Assembly (NCBI GenBank): GCA_900239685.1
Contig: OENT01000014.1
Location: 1-64,000, forward strand
Direction of reading: 5' to 3'
DNA length: 64,000 nt
DNA from: Rotaria macrura
Taxonomy: Eukaryota > Rotifera > Eurotatoria > Philodinida > Philodinidae
Below are positions 14,401 through 25,735 of this stretch, one piece after another. The position numbers and the translations under genes are program-made. Below the pieces are notes generated by a model. It had not been told where the DNA came from. It saw nothing but the letters and a program-made list of their open reading frames with translations, and ran no database searches. Every line of letters begins with the position of its first letter. The stretch's first letter is position 1.

Positions 14401-17400
14401 TTAGACATGAATTAGAATTCAATTTAAAATTCGTTTGCTCATTTGATAATGATTGAGAACAAGTTTTTAAATTGAATTGTTTTATTTTAGTTGAATACTT
14501 GTCGATACCAAATAGATATACTGAATTTAATATAATACTAATAAAAATAAATGAAATTAAAGATTTTAATTTCAAACAAATGGAATATTTCAAGATTTTA
14601 CTTCGAAATATTTTTAATTGTTACATATAAAAATATATTCGTTCGATAGACAAACCAATTTATATCCATCAGTTGAATAATCGATGATGACACGTTTGAA
14701 TTTCGCATAAGACTTACTATTTGTGTCTAGTGATAGTATTTTCATGAATATTCAAGTGAAAATCTATTAAGTATGTAAATAAATCTTACGTCTAGATTTA
14801 GATCTGGAACATGATATTTATTGCGTATTTTGAGAATCTCACTTTCTACTTGTCTACATTGAAAGTAACCTTCGTTGACAATAAAATCTGCATTCTAGAC
14901 AAAAATAAATTGTTTTCTATGAATCGAAAAAATCCATCATGTAAAACTATCATGCAATTTTTCAAAAAGAAAAGTATGAATCTCTTGACTAGTTTTTAAT
15001 AGATGTTATTTCATTGGTTTTCAGTTCATAGAAGAGTTCCGTCTCTTATAAGACACGGAACGAAAAGATAATTTTGTAATATCTTCAGTTTCTACGATAT
15101 GAAAATGTGCATAAGTGAATTTTCGAAGTAATATGTGCAGACATATTATTTCTTTCTACATCTTTCTACTATGGTTTTATTTCATATCGATAGTTATACA
15201 CAAATCAATGATAAGATTTGTAATGAAATTTATATTTAAACTTGTTGTTGCACGGCGAACATTACTCTTGCATTACAGTATAAGTCTTGTTTTCCACTAG
15301 TTTACAATAAGAATGCAGGATTAGTGTCACAGAATCATGAAATGTGTTGCATTTTTCTAATAACTTCAATAGTTGCTTTCTCGCAGTTTTTCAGATATTA
15401 AGACTATATATTTTTCGTTGATTTTAGTTAACTAATTCCACTATTGTAATTGTAATCTCTTCCAAGTAATAGCCATCGTTTGTCGGCCGCTTCTTTTTGA
15501 AACTTCAGATGTTCTCTAATGAAACATTTCTTGATATCTTCAAAAACGAGAATATTCAGATACTTGTCAATTGAAACTAGGAATGTACCAGCCATAACTG
15601 GACTGGTGTATTTCTAATTAAATCGAATCCTTGGAATCACCAAATCTCCCAGCAAGCCAATGTATCTTTAATGACGAAAACATTCGAAAGTTTTCCTCAA
15701 ATCAATGAGAAAACTCGACTACTACCAACCATAGTAAAATTTCATACAATATAATAGATATCAATATTCGTATTTGCTTATTAGTAATTGAAATACATTC
15801 TAAACTTAAAAACCTGTGCAAACACTAATACTTTGAAATTGCAATGAAAAATTTATATCATGTGTCCATGCGTGTTCTACAGGCTACGAATAATCTAATA
15901 AAAGTTCATGAAAAGAAACAATGATATTTTCTATATTCGTAAGATTGTTTCGGTAAGTAAATTCTGAACCGTTCCAAATAGTTTTTCATTTTAGCAGACG
16001 TGACTCTTTTACGTTAAAGCTGTAGAAATCTTAGAGCAATGAAGACGATATTCAGCAGTGAAATTTTTATAGCTGCAAAATTTAAAAAATATGCCATAAT
16101 AGTTAATTTTCTTGTCATTTGAAAGTAAATACTTAATAGACTTCACGTCAACTTGTGCTAAATTCAAAAACTCAATACAATATAATATCGGTAAAGATCA
16201 ATTTTTTTTATCGAGTACGTACAATTCTAACATCTTATTAATTATGATTGAACAGAAGTACTGTTACGTTCAAACATAAGTCGTTCCTATTTCCGTGTGA
16301 AATACTCTTTTTCACAATTCGAGTTTTTCGTACTACTAACTTCAACCAACAGACTAATGGAAAACTTTCTTCAAGAGATATACGTATTCATCAATGAACT
16401 AAGAAAATTAATTCTTGTTGTGTTTGCATCATACACTATTTTTCTTACAATAATTTTCTTTCGAAGAATATCTTGAACAAGTGCAAGACTACTTTGAATA
16501 TCAGCATCGTCCATTTCTGCAGATAAAAGTTTTTCTTCAGCCTAATATAAAAACAAATAGATAATTTTCTAGAATTAGTTTTGTTTTTGTTCTTCTATCA
16601 TCTAAAATAATCTTACAGACATTGTAATCATAATTTGATTCTTGTTGAAAAGTATGTATTTGTGAAAAATCTGTTAACATGAATGATTTTAAATTAAAGT
16701 CATCTTTTAAAAATAATATTTGTTTCCATCCGATTTGACTGAAATCGTCGATGAGAATATAATTTGCCGTTTCATTTGTATTTGTATACGGAGTTAGTTG
16801 GTAATCTTCGCCTAACTGAAATAGTTCAATGGATTGAAGTTCTTTTTTCATAAATATAAATAAATGTTCACTATCGATTGTATCATACGATAGAATAGAT
16901 GTAATTATATTATTCGTCGGAAGCTCATGACATATTGCACCATTATGACATGAAAATATTCGATGATCTCTACTCGAAATAATAACATCACCCAAAATTG
17001 AACGAGTTTTTAATTGAATTTTGTGATTTAATACATGTATATCTTGAATATTATCGACGAGTGATAAAGGAATGAATTTATTGGTATTGAATGAAACAAG
17101 TGAGCTAGATAGATCAGCTGAGCAACCAAAGTAGACCTAAAGGAAAATATAAGAATGACTTTAGCTAAATAGTTCGACAGAATTTTTACGAGCTTCAATG
17201 AAATTTATGCTAGGAAAAGTACAAATTTAACTATCGATAAACCATCATAGAGAGAGAGAGAGAAATACGAATCATGAAATACTTTAATGATAAGAATACG
17301 TGCAATAAAATCGATCAAAACTAATAGACTTTATGCAGTGATAAATACAGAACCATATCAAACTTTGACAATTAAACTATAATGCAATACTGATTCACTC

Positions 17401-18904
17401 GATTCGGAAGCTTTTTTTAATTCCCTTTAGTCTATTTATTTTTCATCATCTATCTCCTTTAATTTTTACCAATACGGCAAACCTAAGTCAGACGATTTGG
17501 CGAATTCAGACTATTGATTTTATGCTTATTACTCACGAACATGTTTTAAATGTACTCATAGCAAAGACAAACCTTGAACTTGAATATCTAATCAAACTTT
17601 AAACACGAATGTATTCCATATTAAAATCTTCTACAGTAAGATGACATCGAAATGAAACCATAGTTAGTCAATTTGTATTCTGTGATGCAATTGACTGTTA
17701 GTAGCTTGAAAATAGTCACGTGAAAAATTCATTCTCTTACGAGGCGTGTCGTATTTTGTAAAACTATCAAATATTTTAAGATTCATTTTTTCGTTTATCC
17801 TTGTTATTGAATAACTGTAGAAAATTAATTAATGAAGAACATTGCGACAAAAAAATCAAAATACTCGAGAGTAAATTTCCTCCTGTTTCTCGATCGGTTC
17901 TATTCTTTCTAGATGATTTTTTGTGATCATGTCAGTATTATTGAGTGAAACAGAAACTCAATCGCGCATCATTAACGACTGTCCATCTGTATTCTACTAC
18001 AGAAGAAAACAACAATATCCTATATTCACTGCTGGAAAATATATATATATATATAAATATAGCTACTACTATAACGTTTGATTGCAATACTAGAGTTGAG
18101 CTAACAACATTTTTCTGAGCAGAATAGTGTCTAAAAGATTATTGGACTCTGTTCTAAAGTTTAAAATCATTTCTATATTTGTAACTATTGATGGAAGTAA
18201 TTGAATCGAATACTCTCGTATTGAAAACTATACTATGGCTGTAAAAGTATATACTGAATATCGGTTTATGTTTTTGTTTCGATTGCTATGATTTAATTGT
18301 TTTTATCTGAGTTATTTTTCTCAAGTTTTTTGCTTTAGAAAAAAATATAACATCACTTCACTTTAATTAATTTTCGTTCAGTACTCAAATCAATTTCGGT
18401 ACCCATCAACCAATAATAATTATCTTGTAAATAACAATAAATATATGTTAATAATGAACATTGAATGAATTCAGCATTTCTTCGAAAATTTTCTTTACTA
18501 TTATCAATCAAATAGAATCCGTTTTGTTTCTTATCCTCATCTATGAATATACTTATAAATGAATTTATTGCGAGAAATCTTAATGAATCATGAATTGATA
18601 ATGGTATTGATAATGTATAAACTATATGACATAACCATGGACGTGATTGTAAATGAAGTAACATTAAAATTGAACTATTCGATGAAATAAGATGTAAAAG
18701 AACAAGTAGACCTTTATCAATCAAGCATGAACCAACAATAGTACATTTATTAGATTGCATAGTCATCGACGGTATCAGTGGCTTTTCAATGACGCTTGTA
18801 AATCTTTCCATATGATTGTCATATCCAAATATATCGATTTGTACATAACCATTCTCATTTAATTGAAATCGATGTACATAACCAACATAAGCCAAATAGT
18901 TCAT
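11440..18904 (-). CDS. FANCB: Fanconi anemia core-complex protein FANCB
   Basis: FANCB pairs with FANCL and FAAP100 in the nuclear core-complex module that monoubiquitinates FANCD2-FANCI during interstrand-crosslink repair. Exon model on the minus strand: 18904-18362, 17136-16621, 16541-16449, 14726-14602, 14537-14224, 13112-12848, 11743-11440. All phases agree; total 2160 nt, 719 aa (human 859). Seen: in exon 2 the block YILIDDFSQIGWKQILFLKD then SFMLTDFSQI, matching the FANCB block LIDDF...EQVLLLFKD...SFKITDLGKI; exon 5 holds SCLTFILTTS...GCISISIDDL, matching the region around FSLEDL; exon 6 ENFRQLL...FYIRVSR; exon 7 a charged C-terminus. Two donors read GTCTGT and one GTGAAG, so those boundaries are the least certain. 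The gene ends 91 bp from the convergent TTLL10 stop. Family recognition is from conserved blocks; overall identity is low, as is usual for FANCB. Confidence 0.68.
13487..13800. mobile_element. Foldback (MITE-like) element inside FANCB intron
   Basis: The left end GCCCACCCAGGGCAAACAAC and the reverse complement of the right end, GCACCCACATCAAACAATC, form imperfect terminal inverted repeats. Inner arms also pair (TCGTCGTCTCTGA near 13587 with TCAGAGACGAC near 13691). The 314 bp element is studded with AGATC/GATCT words and has no reading frame. It sits wholly in the intron between the fifth and sixth FANCB exons. Structure fits a non-autonomous foldback transposon; the superfamily is not identified and no clear target duplication is seen. 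Confidence 0.55.
14727..16448 (-). other. FANCB intron 3 (1.7 kb)
   Basis: The intron is bounded by GTAAGA after ...RKKII and a CACTAG acceptor, both phase 0. It contains an unassigned 55-codon frame on the same strand at 15428-15595, listed separately. The rest shows nothing recognisable. Confidence 0.55.
15428..15595 (-). other. Unassigned 55-codon ORF in FANCB intron
   Basis: An ATG-initiated frame runs MAGTFLVSIDKYLNILVFED... through a charged middle (IREHLKFQKEAADKRW) to a TAA. The amino-acid mix looks more protein-like than neighbouring chance frames. It could be an unrecognised FANCB exon, a relic of another gene, or chance. It is not needed to close the FANCB reading frame. Confidence 0.2.
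17137..18361 (-). other. FANCB intron 1 (1.2 kb)
   Basis: AT-rich intron between the first two modelled FANCB exons. It has a short TA microsatellite near 18040-18060 and no recognisable coding or repeat signal. Confidence 0.5.
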
Positions 18905-20488
18905 CAGTTGTCTTTTATAAAAATCCTAGAATGTGTATATTAATTAAAGTACTATCGTGTAATTTTAAAAATTCAATCTATCTCAGTAAATCAATAACAT
19001 CTATATCAAATTAATCTATTTTTTATTGATCGAAATACATCATTTTGTACATGAAAATAATGTATACACCTTTCGAAAAAGCAAGACATTTTGAAATATA
19101 CAAACACAGTCCATGATCAATGTTTTGTTACTGAATTTGTGTGACTATTTTCATCGTACAGTTTTTAAGAAGGATTATTTACTGAACATCCTGTTTCTCA
19201 AATTACTTGCGAGTAGTTCATAAATATTTTTCAAGAAAAAATTCCTTGAAAGTGTAAATCGAAACCAACATTGCAAGAGGAAATTCAAGGGATGTGGCTA
19301 ACTTTTCCAGAAAAGTGATAGTAGTGCTGAAATTATTCCGAAACTCTGTCGAATGTAATTGTTAAACTCAATGTTGCATGCAGGGAATGGTCCTAATCCC
19401 GGTTCTACTTCCTGAGATTGTCATCCTTTTGATTAAGTTAAATCAAACATGCAAGGATCAAGAAAAATCTTAATCTTATAAATTTTAATTTTCGACATCA
19501 TTCAATGATACTGTGCCACAAATCATAGGATGATAGTGTCATACACATTACAATCAACGGATACATGAGATACATGTATAGAACATACTCATATGATTGT
19601 TGAGTCTACGAAACTAAGAATAGCATAACACACTTTCTGTCGTCTATGACATCTAGTATGTAGATATTATATTTAGAAGAGACGAAGGTAGTTTTGACAG
19701 TACGGCTAGATTAAGTAAATCAGATCAAAGTAAATGAAATGATAAATATTTCAGAACCTACGCATCACCTTGGCTAACTCATAGTTTTGTGATTGATTGA
19801 TTCTTTCATTCATTGAATTTTTGTTTTCAAAATACACAATTTTGAAGTTTCTAACAACTTATCATAAAATGATCATCGCTAGACTGTATTTTTTTCATGC
19901 CGTAGTTAGACGAAGAGTCCTTTAACAAGTTTTTTCTTTGCTAAGTTCACTTTTTTTCCAATTCATTCTTTCACATGTCAGTGTGTTGCATTATGTTTTT
20001 CAAAAACATCTCGTATTCATGTTGAAATAAAATATGTCATCCATTACTAATCGAACAATGACGGTGAAATATCTTATTGAATTGGAGTCTAGAGTTCATA
20101 ACATGACGTTCAAAGACATATATTTATTGATAAACGAAAACTATTTCATTTAAGAAAAATATCAGAATGCACTGCAGAATCGGTTTAAATTAGTCGTTCA
20201 AAACCAAGTAGTGTATTCTTTCATCTGACGAAACCATTCGTTTTTCTCGATAATAAAACATATTTTCGATCGATTAACTGTGTTTTGATTTGTCATATAT
20301 ATATATATATACCATCGATTAACTGAAAATTATCTAAGTTTTTCATTTACACTTTAATTACGACAAAACAAAAATGCTAATAATATGTTTTTATTTCATT
20401 TTAATTATACCTATACAGATATCAAAACAAGTAAAAAAAGAAATAATATACAACAATAACAACAAGAAAACCATAAAGATAATTTTTA
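18905..20488. other. Intergenic, FANCB 5' side to SNRPF 3' side
   Basis: This should hold the FANCB promoter and the SNRPF 3' untranslated region. A TA repeat lies near 20297-20311. No supported gene is seen. Confidence 0.5.
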
Positions 20489-20847
20489 TTACGCCATTGC
20501 ATCATCATCATCGTCCGTTTCATCAATGCCGGATACGTAAAGGATATTATTACATCGAATAAGAACTTCACCTAATGGACCTTTATTTTGTTCATCTATA
20601 AATTCAACTGCATTTCCCAATTGTACATTCATGTATTGATCAACACTAACAAGAACACCTGAATTTTACAAAAAAGAAAATAATCAAAACACTTTTATTG
20701 TTTTATATAAGATAATTAAAGTAATCTATTTCTACCTGTATATGTAATACCCCATTTGAGACGAATGAGAATTTTCTTTCCGACCAAGTCATTAATATAT
20801 GGTCTTGGATTAAGTGGTGTTTTCATCTGTGTTGCTGCTGTTGCCAT
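20489..20847 (-). CDS. SNRPF: Small nuclear ribonucleoprotein F (SmF)
   Basis: SmF is one of seven Sm proteins that form the ring on U1, U2, U4 and U5 snRNAs, with SmE and SmG as neighbours; it acts in cytoplasmic snRNP assembly and nuclear splicing. Two exons, 20847-20736 and 20658-20489, give 93 aa (human 86). Seen: the SmF signature [15 protein letters not shown], the Sm1 segment with KWGITYTG and [11 protein letters not shown], and the Sm2 segment [14 protein letters not shown], with an acidic tail (DETDDDD) typical of SmF. The start is the ATG opening MATAATQMK, slightly longer than in vertebrates. The single intron is 77 bp with GTAGAA donor and CAG acceptor. Confidence 0.95.
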
Positions 20848-21063
20848 TTTCTGTTTATGACAACGAAATAATCTGTAAAATAGGAAAATTATTGTTTTCT
20901 CGTTATTGTCGTAGGTGAAGAATACTTCACCATTGCTTTTTTCTTTTATTTATATTGAATGTTTCTTTTAAAAGATGTTACAAAAAAGACACATATGATG
21001 TTTCATACAAAACAAAATGAAGAAAAACAATGATTAAAATGATCACTGTCTATAGATATTGTT

Positions 21064-21662
21064 CTAATCTTCTTCTTCACGTTTTTTGAACATATATGTC
21101 ACACAACATTTGCCACAATAATTTCTATCGGGATGTGAAGCCATGAATACACCGGCACCACATTGTTTCGATGGGCATTCACGTCTTAAACGACGAATTT
21201 TACCTGAATCTTCAACCTTAAAATTAATTTGAATTTTGTTTCTATTTATTGTTGTTTTAGAAATAAAAATGAAATACTTGGTAGTATTTAAGTACAGCCA
21301 ATTTAACTTTCTTTCGTTTATGTTTATTTTTCTTTGGTGTACTGTATGATTTCTTCTTACGTTTTTTACCACCACCTTCAAGATCAAGTACAACATAGAG
21401 TGTACTCTCTTCTTCAACATGACATTCATCAAGTGTGAATTCATCGTTTAATGAAATGCCTCCTAATGTTAAACGTTGTTCATCGGCCGGAATACCTGTA
21501 ATAAATTCATATTAAATTCTTATCATTACAATACATTCGTTGTCTTTCTTTTTACTTACCTTCGCGTTGTTCAACAATTTCTTTAACATTATTAACAGTA
21601 TCATTAGATTGAACATTGAGTGTTAATGTTCGATCATCCAGAGTTCGTACAAAGATCTGCAT
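21064..21662 (-). CDS. RPS27A: Divergent ubiquitin-like / ribosomal protein S27a fusion
   Basis: The usual gene makes a ubiquitin-eS31 fusion that is cut to give ubiquitin and a small-subunit ribosomal protein. Exons 21662-21560, 21495-21278 and 21216-21064 give 157 aa (human 156). The S27a half is highly conserved: [28 protein letters not shown], then the zinc finger CPSKQC...CGKC. The ubiquitin half keeps the fold length and the terminal GG (75-76) but is strongly altered: K6R, K11R, K29I, K33R, K48I, K63E, I44T, H68Y, R72D, R74E; only K27 remains. This resembles in kind the ubiquitin-like S27a fusions known in nematodes (UBL-1). I infer it serves as a chaperone-like leader for S27a rather than as functional ubiquitin; whether it is cleaved cannot be seen. 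Confidence 0.92.
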
Positions 21663-21853
21663 GATTCCTTGGCCTTTCGAAATAGACTATATCTGAAATT
21701 GAAAAACTAAATCATTTATGTGGAAAATAAGATATAGTCTTAATGACTACAAATGTGTTGTTTAGCAGTACTGCCATATAAGAAAAAGTGTTATTTTGAT
21801 CACTATTAAATACAGACAAAAAAACAACAGAGAAGAAAAAACGAACATCTGAT

Positions 21854-24189
21854 CTAATCTTGTTTGATGGCTGGTCTTGTTCGTCTTAATTCACTTTGCC
21901 GATAATTAAAGTCAAGTTGACAAACAAAATCGATTAAACCATTAGCAAATGAATCCATTATAGAATGAAATATACAGACTAGGAAAACAAAAAATTTGAT
22001 TTTAATAAATGAAATAACACAGTATGCCCAGAATAGAACAAATAAAAACCAGACTACAGAAGCTAAACGACGTTGAAAACGTATTCTAGATTCAATATGG
22101 TTATCATTCAAATTTTCAGACGGTTCAGCAAATTGATTCTTAGTATAAAATCTATTTTGAAAAAAAAAATAAAGAATAAGTAAAATTCATTATCTAGCAT
22201 TCACGCGTTGTTTACTCTTTCAGACGATTCTCTTTGTCGTGCCAACAATTTTGAAGCCATTGCCCGATTTCTTCATCTGTTCGAGGTAAATCATCGATTT
22301 TATAACGTTTCACATGAAAATGAACTGTTGTCGGTATTTGACCTTTCCATAGGTCAATTTCAGCTTCGGGTATGGCCCCATCGTAACCAATCGTAACGTC
22401 ATCAATTGAATCAAGGATTTCATCTAGATAATAAAATAATCCACGTCTAATTTCTGTATTAGCCTTTGATTTCCGTCAAATAGAAACTAATCAGAAAAAA
22501 AAAACTTCTAATCAAAAATATCGATCTACTCAGAATCAACGATTGATCGTATATTGAACGGTCAAAATGAGTCTTTTGAAAAATATCAAAAAAAAAACTC
22601 TTTTGTTTTCGTTGGCCGCAAGAATAATGGCAAACCTTTTTATGCTGAGAGTTGTTCCAATTATTCTTAGTTTTTATGTCGTATATGCATTTAAATATGA
22701 TTCGTTCTTACCGGATCGAACTGTATTCAATAAAAATGTGAAACCATTTAAACGTGGATGAAGACAATAATCATAGGGTGTATTGTAAGTTGTTTGCTTC
22801 GATGCATGATTATCACTTTTGGCTTTAGTCTCCTTTGTTAGATTTGTTCCTTCGGGAAAAATTAAAATCTAAATACAAATTAAACGTAGAAAACTTCGAG
22901 TTCAAACACATAAACATCGAATACTAACTGTAAATCTGAGTATCATGAATGATAAAGATGTCTATTATATGTATGCAAAATGAATTATAATCTCAGCGGA
23001 ATTTTCTTCTTATTCACGAGTATTTGTTTTCGGAAGAAATATTACACTGGCAAACGTTATTTGAATACTATAAGCATTGTAGCGCTTTCCATCCATATGT
23101 GTTAAGAAGAACAAAATCTATAGAAAAAATTTTAACTCAGCTGAATAAAGTGTGAATGAAAGAAAATCAACTGCCAATTTTAATTTTCAGGCTTTCTATC
23201 ACATACGAGGACATAATAAAAAAAAAACGAGTGTGCTTCTTCTTTAGTTCTTAGTTGGGTTCTATACCGAAAATAATCCTAGTTTTTAGTCATATTGAGA
23301 TAATGTGTATGAAAAGTTCTTTGGACATGATCGTGTACATTCATCGAAATTCGTTTCGTAGAAAATTTTATTTCACCGAAGCGAAAAGTTTTTTGTTTAT
23401 CTTCATAGTTTGTACATGTATTCTTGAACAATATCAATTATTAGAAAAAATTGATGCTGCTAGATTTAACATATCATTTAATTTTTCTATTCGAGCGATA
23501 GAAATAAAGTATGACATGACTTATTTCTTTATAGATATCGAATAGAACACTCATTTTGTGTTATTACTATTTTCTATGAATACTTACGGACAATGGTGAT
23601 TGACAAGATTTATAATATCCGCAAACATTTTGTATCGTTTCTTGATCTTTAGTCCACGTACGATCAATAAATAGATATGCTGCATGTTGCATAGCCCATC
23701 CTGATATGAAATTTATTTTTCTTCGCACGAAATAGACAATTGTTTATCTTACCAGGGCCAGGTATACGTTTAAGATCTGATTTGAGAAGAATTTTAACTT
23801 GACCTAACATTTGAAAACGACTATGTAACATCCATATAAACATCCAATCGAGTCTTGTACGATGATTCAATATAATCAATGGACGTTTCTTATCTTTGAA
23901 TAAATTATCACCGGTCACGACAATTTTTATTCCAAGAAAATCTTCAAGAAGGCACTACACATGAAAGATAAACTATCTCATGAATATCCAAGAAGAACAA
24001 AAGTCAGCATACAGTAACCATTAGAAGATAATAACCCATTGCTGACGAACACCATCGAAAGTACAGACGTCGATTCAAAAAAATCAATGGAATAGCAGGT
24101 GTTTGAGCAAAAATGACACCGAAAAAAGCACCTATTACCACAATTGAATAGAAGATCGTTACTTTTACTGTATTAATTAGACGAGACAT
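21854..24189 (-). CDS. LCLAT1: Lysocardiolipin/lysophospholipid acyltransferase (LCLAT1/AGPAT type)
   Basis: The enzyme transfers an acyl chain from acyl-CoA to a lysophospholipid (lysocardiolipin, lysophosphatidylinositol or lysophosphatidate) in ER-type membranes. Exons 24189-24013, 23954-23753, 23700-23588, 22868-22712, 22423-22216 and 22151-21854 give 384 aa, typical of AGPAT3/4/5/LCLAT1. Seen: an N-terminal membrane segment (about 8-30); motif NHRTRLD (89-95), the NHX4D catalytic box; PGPGWAMQHAAYLFIDR; FPEGT (168-172); LHPR and FHVKRY; then C-terminal membrane segments around VVWFLFVLFWAYCVISF. The block order HFHVKRY...DDLPRTDEEIGQW favours LCLAT1 over AGPAT3/4. The intron 22869-23587 holds no recognised gene. 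It is divergent from the MCFD2-like gene across 414 bp. Confidence 0.88.
22869..23587 (-). other. LCLAT1 intron 3 (0.7 kb)
   Basis: Bounded by GTAAGT after ...QSPLS and a TTTAG acceptor before ILIFPEGT. The plus-strand frame at 23255-23545 inside it has no domain and is taken as chance. Confidence 0.6.
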
Positions 24190-24603
24190 TTTTTTTTCAA
24201 ATTATGATCTATTTGTCTATTTACGAAATAGAATTGCTATATTTGTTTATTAAAAAAAAATATACATATACATCTATTCATTTTCATGAGATTCTTTGGA
24301 CCAATCAAACAAATTTTTTCTATCGAATCCTTCCTTCTTCGAGGATAAGTTTGAATAATATTCATAGTTCTTATAAATTTCTTTTCTTCAATTTTTATTT
24401 TCTTGAGTAAAAGAAAAAAAGTATTTTTAATTCCTCAAAACTATCAATGCAGTTGACATTGATATAACAGAGGTTTCATTCTCTTACATGATTTGCAGCT
24501 AGAATAGACTAATCAGAAAATTTCGATGAGAATAATGCGTTAAGATTAGGCTGATGACACGTGTTACTTTACAAGTTCTCTTGTGTTTGAAAATTCCGGA
24601 AAT
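24190..24603. promoter_or_regulatory. Shared upstream region of LCLAT1 and MCFD2-like genes
   Basis: These 414 bp separate two divergent start codons, so both promoters must lie here or in unseen 5' exons. No TATA box or other element is convincing by eye in such AT-rich DNA. The call rests on gene arrangement only. Confidence 0.35.
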
Positions 24604-25152
24604 ATGCTTGTTGCTCTTATTGTTATCTTGGCTTTGACTTGTCGTCTCGAAGGTCATGGTCAACATGATAATGAAGGTAGTCAACTTCCAGGTGGACAAC
24701 CACATGTTGCACGAAAAATGGAAGACTATGTTCATGACACAGAGTATGACAAATTTTGATTATTATACTTCTTGATATAATGGACCATAGTTGTGTATTG
24801 TGATCGTAGGCATATTCGACATGATCTAGAAGGTCAAATAAACAAACCAAAAGATCAGATGACTCCTGAAGAGCAAAACTTTTACTATTTTAAACTACAC
24901 GATAGTAACAATGATAATAGTCTAGATGGTTTAGAAATTGTAGCCGCCTTTGATCATGTGCATCAAGAAGATAATAACAACAATAACAACAACGAAACAG
25001 CAGGATCGACTCCGCCACCTCAACCACGAATGAATGATGACGAACTTATTCGCATTGTTGACGATATACTAAAAGAAGAAGATCTTGATCAAGATGGATA
25101 CATCAGTTATGATGAATTTAAACGTGCAATTGAAGGAAATACACAAGGGTAA
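24604..25152 (+). CDS. MCFD2: MCFD2-like EF-hand secretory cargo-receptor subunit
   Basis: MCFD2 is a calcium-binding partner of the lectin LMAN1 (ERGIC-53) and helps move certain glycoproteins from ER to Golgi. Exons 24604-24743 and 24810-25152 give 160 aa (human 146). Seen: a signal peptide (MLVALIVILALTCRLEGHG); the pre-EF segment HIRHDLEG; first EF-hand loop DSNNDNSLDGLE; second loop DLDQDGYISYDE, each with the expected acidic ligands and the family words LDGLE and DELI.IVD. A 20-residue Asn-rich and Pro-rich insert separates the two hands. The start was chosen for the signal peptide and correct phase. A possible AATAAA lies about 105 bp after the stop. Confidence 0.85.
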
Positions 25153-25735
25153 ATTAATCAAAAGAAAACATAACGATAGTTGATTTCGCTTTCATTCATT
25201 CAACAACAAAAAACATTCCCACCGACGACAGTTTTATTTCATTCCGCTAGTTAGAAAATAAAGAACATGTTTTTTTTAAATATTCTTGCTACTATTGTCT
25301 GAATGTTTCTCATATATATATCGTTATGATCTGTTGTTTTTGTTATGTGTAACTATTTAGTTGTTCAACTGATATAAAAAGAGATTAACAGCTAAACTTG
25401 AAATATATGGGTGATTATTCGATTGATTTTATCTAAAATATTCTTAAAATTTTATTGGGATTATAATATAAATATTCTTCATGAAATTTGAATGCACAGA
25501 AACTAGTTCAATGAATGTAGATTACAATTTTATTCTCATGGTATATTGTAATACTTATCTTGAGAATGTTTTTTTTCTCTTTCTATGACTAAAATTAACT
25601 TTTTCAAGGCAAGTATTCTCACAAAACTTGTGTACTGATAACAAAGGTTTACATCTTCGATAAAAAGAATTTATCTATTTAGTATATAAAATAAAGTTAA
25701 AACAATGTACTGTAGTTACTAAAGAAAACAGAAAC
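25153..25735. other. Intergenic, MCFD2-like to GH130-like gene
   Basis: The 583 bp between two plus-strand genes should hold the 3' end of the first and the promoter of the second. No coding signal is seen. Confidence 0.5.

Noticed and set aside
20374..20562. Plus-strand frame overlapping the SNRPF 3' end
   Set aside because: Overlaps the antisense of a conserved gene and reads as low-complexity Ile/Lys/Asn sequence.
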